Shown here piece by piece: positions 60,362-64,000 of a DNA stretch of 64,000 nt. The DNA is from Stenotrophomonas acidaminiphila (GTDB taxonomy: Bacteria; Pseudomonadota; Gammaproteobacteria; Xanthomonadales; Xanthomonadaceae), in the NCBI GenBank assembly GCA_002951995.1, contig CP019797.1, forward strand, positions 2,278,501-2,342,500, read 5' to 3'. Below the pieces are notes generated by a model, which was not told the origin of the DNA, made no database searches, and saw nothing but the letters and a program-made list of their open reading frames with translations. The translations under genes were made by a program, and so were the position numbers. Every line of letters starts with the position of its first letter. The stretch's first letter is position 1.

Positions 60362-62545
60362 TCACTCCAGCCGCTGCAGCTCCCACGCGCGGTGGATGCG
60401 CGCGTTGCGTTCGAAATCCGGACCGATGGTCCTGGCGCTGATCTCGCGGCAGCGCGCGAACCCGGCGATGGCGTTCTCTTCGAGTTTGAAGCGGCGGAAG
60501 TTGTTGGAGAAGTACAGCACGCCGCCCGGCGCCAGCCGCGCCACCGCCGCGCGCAACAGGCGCAGCTGCTCGCGCTGCACGTCGAAGTCCTCGGCGCGCG
60601 CGGAGTTGGAGAAGGTCGGCGGGTCGCAGAAAATCACGTCGTACTGGCCCTGCTCGGCCTCCAGCCACTGGATCGCATCGGCCTGCACCAGCTGGTGGCG
60701 GCTGCCGCCCATGCCGTTCAGGGCCAGGTTGTCGGCGCACCACTGCAGGTAAGTACCGGACAGGTCGACGCTGGTGGTCGCGGCCGCGCCGGCCACCGCC
60801 GCTTCCACGCTGGCCACGCCGGTGTAGCAGAACAGGTTGAGGAAACGCTTGCCGCGCGCCTGCGCGGCCATGTGCCGGCGCAGCGGGCGGTGGTCGAGGA
60901 ACAGGCCGGTATCCAGGTAGTCGAACAGATTCACCCGCAGCAGCGTCTCGTTCTCACGCACCAGGATGAACTCGCCGCGCTGCTCGAAGCGGCCGTACTT
61001 GCTGCCGCCCTTGCCGCGCTCGCGCGATTTCAGCGCCACCTGCTCGGCCGGCACCTCGAACACCTCGCGCGCGGCGGCCAACAGCTCGTTGCGGCGGCGG
61101 CGCACGTCGGCGTCGGGGATGGTGGCCGGCGCGGCGTATTCCTGCACGTGCAGGAAGGTGCGGCGCTTGCCGCCGTCCTCCTGGTAGACGTCGATGGCCG
61201 CCGCGTACTCCGGCAGGTCGGCGTCGTAGGCACGGAAGCAGCTCACGTTCTCGCGCGCACGCCAGCTCTTGAACTTCTTCAGGTTCTTGCGCAGGCGGTT
61301 GGCCACCATCTGCGCGCCCTCGCTGAGTTCCCGCGGCTGGCCGTCGTCCGCGCGCCCGGCCACCGCGATGGGGTCGCAGACGATCAGCGTGCACTCGATG
61401 GCGCCGTTGAACAGCTGGTAGGTCCTGCGCGCGCGCAGGCCGGTGGCGAAGGCCAGCTCGGCGTTGCCGCACAGCAGGCTGGCGCGCCACTGCGGCACCG
61501 TGCGCTTGAGCGCCTCGCCCAGGCGGCGGTACAGCGCGGCGTCGGCGGCCAGGCGTTCGTCATAGGGCGGGTTGCAGACCACGCAGCCGGTTTCCTGCGG
61601 CGGCACCTGCAGGTCGGCCACGTCGCGCACGCCGAACCAGATGGCCTGGCCGACACCGGCTTCCTCGGCGTTCTGCCTGGCCGCACGGATCGCCTGCGGG
61701 TCGAGGTCGCTGCCGTGGATGACCTGTTTCAACGCGGCGCGGCCGACACGCTCGCGCTCGCGCGCCTCGGCCACCAGTTCGCGCCACTGCGCCTGGTCGA
61801 AACCGCGCCAGCGGCTCGGCGGCCTGGTGGAAAGTCCGGCCATGGATGGCCGGGCCGTTGCGGAGGGATCCGCATAACGCTGCAGCCCGGGCGCGACGTC
61901 GGCGGCCATCAGCGCGCCTTCGATCAGCAGCGTACCGCCGCCGCACATCGGGTCGAGCAGGCCGCCGCCTTCGGCGTGGATCTTCGGCCAGCCGGCGCGC
62001 AGCAGCACCGCGGCGGCCAGGTTTTCCTTGAGCGGTGCATCGTTCTGCGCCAGGCGCCAGCCGCGCCGGTGCAGCGAACCGCCGCCGAGGTCGATGGAGA
62101 TCGTGGCCCGGCCCTTGCGCAGCGACAGGTTGATGCGCACGTCCGGCAACTCGACGTTCACCGACGGCCGCTCCAGCCCCTGCCCGCGCAGCCGGTCCAC
62201 CACGGCGTCCTTGATCCGCTGCGCGGCGAAACGCGCGTGGGTGATGGCGTCACCGGAGACATGCGCATCGACCGCCAGGGTCAATTCGGCGTCCAGATGC
62301 GTTTCCCACGGCATCGCCAGCACGCCTTGGTACAGCGAGCCCTCGTCCGGGCAGTCGAACTCGGCCAGCGGCCACAGCACGCGGCTGGCCAGGCGCGACC
62401 ACAGCACCACGCGCTGGGCGTCGCGCAGTTCCCCTTCGGCATTGACCCCGGCGATGGTCGCGGTGGCGCGGGGCAGGCCGAGCGCCAGCAGTTCGTCGGC
62501 CAGGAGGTACTCCAGGCCCTTGGCGCAGGAAACGAAGAATTTCAC
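60362..62545 (-). CDS. rlmKL: Bifunctional 23S rRNA methyltransferase RlmKL
   Basis: 727 residues. RlmL (N-terminal) makes m2G2445 and RlmK (C-terminal) makes m7G2069 in 23S rRNA. A THUMP domain is N-terminal; the RlmL half has [15 protein letters not shown] and [11 protein letters not shown]; the RlmK half has [20 protein letters not shown] and [21 protein letters not shown] 62545 ([18 protein letters not shown]) is chosen because it gives the family N-terminus; an upstream TTG lacks support. Converges on no gene; a REP pair lies upstream. Confidence 0.96.
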   Translation of the reverse strand: MKFFVSCAKGLEYLLADELLALGLPRATATIAGVNAEGELRDAQRVVLWSRLASRVLWPLAEFDCPDEGSLYQGVLAMPWETHLDAELTLAVDAHVSGDAITHARFAAQRIKDAVVDRLRGQGLERPSVNVELPDVRINLSLRKGRATISIDLGGGSLHRRGWRLAQNDAPLKENLAAAVLLRAGWPKIHAEGGGLLDPMCGGGTLLIEGALMAADVAPGLQRYADPSATARPSMAGLSTRPPSRWRGFDQAQWRELVAEARERERVGRAALKQVIHGSDLDPQAIRAARQNAEEAGVGQAIWFGVRDVADLQVPPQETGCVVCNPPYDERLAADAALYRRLGEALKRTVPQWRASLLCGNAELAFATGLRARRTYQLFNGAIECTLIVCDPIAVAGRADDGQPRELSEGAQMVANRLRKNLKKFKSWRARENVSCFRAYDADLPEYAAAIDVYQEDGGKRRTFLHVQEYAAPATIPDADVRRRRNELLAAAREVFEVPAEQVALKSRERGKGGSKYGRFEQRGEFILVRENETLLRVNLFDYLDTGLFLDHRPLRRHMAAQARGKRFLNLFCYTGVASVEAAVAGAAATTSVDLSGTYLQWCADNLALNGMGGSRHQLVQADAIQWLEAEQGQYDVIFCDPPTFSNSARAEDFDVQREQLRLLRAAVARLAPGGVLYFSNNFRRFKLEENAIAGFARCREISARTIGPDFERNARIHRAWELQRLE

Positions 62546-62600
62546 GGGGATACCACGGGGGAACGGCAATGGGCCGGGGGCGCCATTGTACGGGGCCCAT

Positions 62601-62670
62601 GTAGATGCGGGGCTTGCCCCGCATGAAGCGTTCCCGGTGAAGCCACATGCGGGGCAAGCCCCGCATCCAC
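62601..62670. repeat. Pair of inverted REP-like palindromes
   Basis: Two copies of one palindrome face each other. The first has ATGCGGGGC-TT-GCCCCGCAT at 62605-62624, preceded by GTAG; the second, in reverse, has the same arms around AA at 62647-62666, followed by CCAC. They are 22 bases apart between rlmKL and the esterase gene. This matches the REP-pair (BIME-like) layout of Stenotrophomonas and relatives, spread by RAYT transposases acting in trans. Confidence 0.85.
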
Positions 62671-62684
62671 GGGATCGGCAGCCG

Positions 62685-63212
62685 TTACAAGGCCTGCAGC
62701 AGGGCTTCGAATTCGCGTGCCGAGGCGTCGACGTGGTGTTCCAGGCGGTGGCCGTCGTCGACCAGCAGCAGCCGCGCGGCGCGGGCCTGCGCCCAGGCGA
62801 TCACCGCGGCCGGCGGGATCAGTTCGTCGCCCCAGGCATGGACCACGCTGGTCGGCACCGGTGCCGCGTCCAGCGCCGGCATCGGCCCCATCCGGGTCGG
62901 CGGCACCATCAGGAACAGCCCGCGCACCGGCACCTGCAGCGAGGCGATGGCGGAGATGTAGGCGCCAAGGCTGGACCCGGCCAGCACCACCGGGCCGCGC
63001 GCGGCGGCCTCGCCGGCCAGGCGGATCAGGCGCTGCAGGCGCCCCGGCACGTCGCCCACTTCGCTGATCTCGCGGCGGGCATCGAGGTCGGTGTAGTCCG
63101 GGCGCTCATGGGTCCAGCCCAGGCGCTGCGCCACCTCGGCCAGCGCGGTGACCTTGGTCGCGTCGGGACCGCTCTCGAAACCATGGGACAGGATGCAGTG
63201 GCCGCGACTCAT
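62685..63212 (-). CDS. Alpha/beta-hydrolase (YqiA-like esterase)
   Basis: 175 residues. The nucleophile elbow is GSSLGAYIS (Ser in GxSxG). The oxyanion region is [20 protein letters not shown], the acid is in [10 protein letters not shown], and the catalytic His is in [10 protein letters not shown]. Small esterases of this kind resemble YqiA/YcfP. ATG 63212 is taken; the longer frame adds a low-complexity leader. It diverges from the amidase 50 bases away. Confidence 0.85.
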   Translation of the reverse strand: MSRGHCILSHGFESGPDATKVTALAEVAQRLGWTHERPDYTDLDARREISEVGDVPGRLQRLIRLAGEAAARGPVVLAGSSLGAYISAIASLQVPVRGLFLMVPPTRMGPMPALDAAPVPTSVVHAWGDELIPPAAVIAWAQARAARLLLVDDGHRLEHHVDASAREFEALLQAL

Positions 63213-63262
63213 GGGGCACCGTGGGAGGAAGCATGGCGGGGCGGCAATGCTAGCATCGGCCG

Positions 63263-63832
63263 ATGCACGCCATGCCCGCGATCCATATCGATCCCCTGCC
63301 CTACGAGCCGCTGCTGGCGCTGCGTGAACCGGGCGCGATCGACCTGGTGGTGATCCACTGCACCGAACTGCCGGACTTGGCGATGGCACGCGCGTACGGC
63401 GAACGCGTGCTGTACGCCAGCGGCACCGGCAACAGCGGCCACTACTACATCGACCGCGACGGCAGCATCCACCAGTACGTCGCGCCGGAACGCAGCGCCC
63501 ACCACGTGCGCGGCATCAACCCGCGCGCGCTCGGCATCGAACTGGTCAACAGCGGCCGCTACCCGCACTGGCTGGACTCGCGCCACCAGGCGATGGACGA
63601 GGCGTACCCGCAGGCCCAGATCGACGCCTTGGTGGCGCTGCTGCGCTGGCTGCCGCAGCGGCTGCCGGCATTGCGCTGGATCGCCGGCCACGAGGATCTG
63701 GACACCGAGCAGGTGGCGGCCAGCGACGACCCGGCGCGCACGGTGCCACGCAAGCGCGATCCGGGGCCGCGGTTCCCGTGGGACCCGGTGCTGGCGGCGA
63801 TCACGCTGCAACGCCTGCCGGCAGCCGCGTAG
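63263..63832 (+). CDS. N-acetylmuramoyl-L-alanine amidase (AmpD/Amidase_2 family)
   Basis: 189 residues, no signal peptide seen, so likely cytoplasmic. The amidase_2 zinc site is visible: His in LVVIHCTELP, a second His in WIAGHEDLD, and Asp in RKRDPGPRFPW. GNSGHYYIDRDGSIHQYVAP and HHVRGINPRALGIELVNSG are typical. The family cuts the bond between N-acetyl (anhydro)muramic acid and L-Ala in recycled wall fragments. It is shorter in its loops than canonical AmpD and could be an AmpD paralogue. MPAIH at 63272 is a possible start. Confidence 0.9.
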   Translation: MHAMPAIHIDPLPYEPLLALREPGAIDLVVIHCTELPDLAMARAYGERVLYASGTGNSGHYYIDRDGSIHQYVAPERSAHHVRGINPRALGIELVNSGRYPHWLDSRHQAMDEAYPQAQIDALVALLRWLPQRLPALRWIAGHEDLDTEQVAASDDPARTVPRKRDPGPRFPWDPVLAAITLQRLPAAA

Positions 63833-64000
63833 GCGCGGCTTCAGCCGCGACCGGGCGGATGCATCGGACGCCGGCGATGGCGGCAGGCGCTGCGGTGGAG
63901 CGCCATTCCGGGCAGGCCCCGTCGCGGCGGGCGCCGTTGCCGTGGACGCCAGGGGGCGGGCCGGGCAGACCTGCACAGCCGTGGGTGCCGGCGGACAGCC
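63831..64000. repeat. Single REP-like palindrome and window tail
   Basis: The amidase stop codon is followed directly by AGGCGCGGCTTCAGCCGCGA, with stem CGCGGCT-TC-AGCCGCG at 63834-63849. This is the widespread REP core GTAGG-GCGGCTTCAGCCGC. No gene is supported in the remaining 150 bases to the window edge. Confidence 0.6.

Noticed and set aside
62601..62670. Inverted GCCCCGCAT arms as a Rho-independent terminator of an unseen gene
   Set aside because: Two identical inverted units 22 bases apart without T-runs fit a REP pair better.

Overview
The window is high-GC chromosomal DNA from a gammaproteobacterium of the Xanthomonadaceae (Stenotrophomonas/Pseudoxanthomonas/Xanthomonas-like). This rests on the housekeeping gene order (leuS-lptE-holA-nadD-rsfS-rlmH; maf-rng-yhdP-tldD; pmbA next to darP), the many TonB-dependent receptors and secreted or lipoprotein peptidases, and REP-type palindromes. 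No phage, insertion sequence, CRISPR array or plasmid gene was seen. Gene density is near maximal; the only stretch over 300 bases without a gene is 31204-31537. Species identity is inferred, not shown.

Layout. 1-8.7 kb: end-truncated DUF418 membrane protein, slyD, two NlpC/P60 cell-wall hydrolases separated by a striking AT-rich dyad, a paired active/inactive M16 peptidase operon, an SLC1-type symporter with altered cation-site residues, and a lipoprotein alkaline phosphatase. 8.7-22.8 kb: frameshifted small secreted protein, tilS, xseB-ispA, DUF4870, pmbA, darP, a small membrane protein, then the minus-strand run maf-rng-yhdP-tldD. 23-27.7 kb: SIMPL protein, TonB-like protein and a 943-residue TonB-dependent receptor, ending at tRNA-Asn. 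27.8-34.2 kb: operon leuS-lptE-holA-nadD-rsfS-rlmH. 34.4-44.3 kb: secreted amidohydrolase, DUF998, XRE regulator plus membrane partner, CnoX-like thioredoxin, LysM/FecR protein coupled to a CHASE2-GGDEF cyclase, DUF4442, unknown membrane-anchored protein, DUF502. 44.4-56.5 kb: DUF885 peptidase, serine hydrolase-gloA2, ABC ATPase plus a giant ABC-permease/M1-peptidase fusion, DUF2147, metG, HAD phosphatase, orphan RnfB-like ferredoxin. 56.5-64 kb: TonB-dependent receptor co-transcribed with a Tat-signal PLP enzyme, rlmKL, a REP pair, a small esterase and an AmpD-like amidase.

A notable technical point: between 9.0 and 22.8 kb six genes (a WG-like protein, tilS, a membrane protein, yhdP, tldD, maf) are broken by small indels. 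Five are each explained by loss of exactly one base from a run of G or C, and the sixth lies in a CG dinucleotide run. Because tilS is normally essential, assembly or base-calling error is the most economical reading. Start and end positions for these genes are given as the coordinates of the whole corrected gene.

Biological themes. Much of the accessory content acts at the envelope: peptidoglycan hydrolases (two NlpC/P60, the AmpD-like amidase), periplasmic or lipoprotein peptidases (M16 pair, DUF885, M1 fusion), TonB-dependent uptake (two receptors, one TonB) and LptE. The two most interesting candidates for undescribed biology are the receptor/Tat-PLP enzyme operon (56.5-60.2 kb) and the translationally coupled LysM-FecR/CHASE2-GGDEF pair (38.3-41.5 kb).
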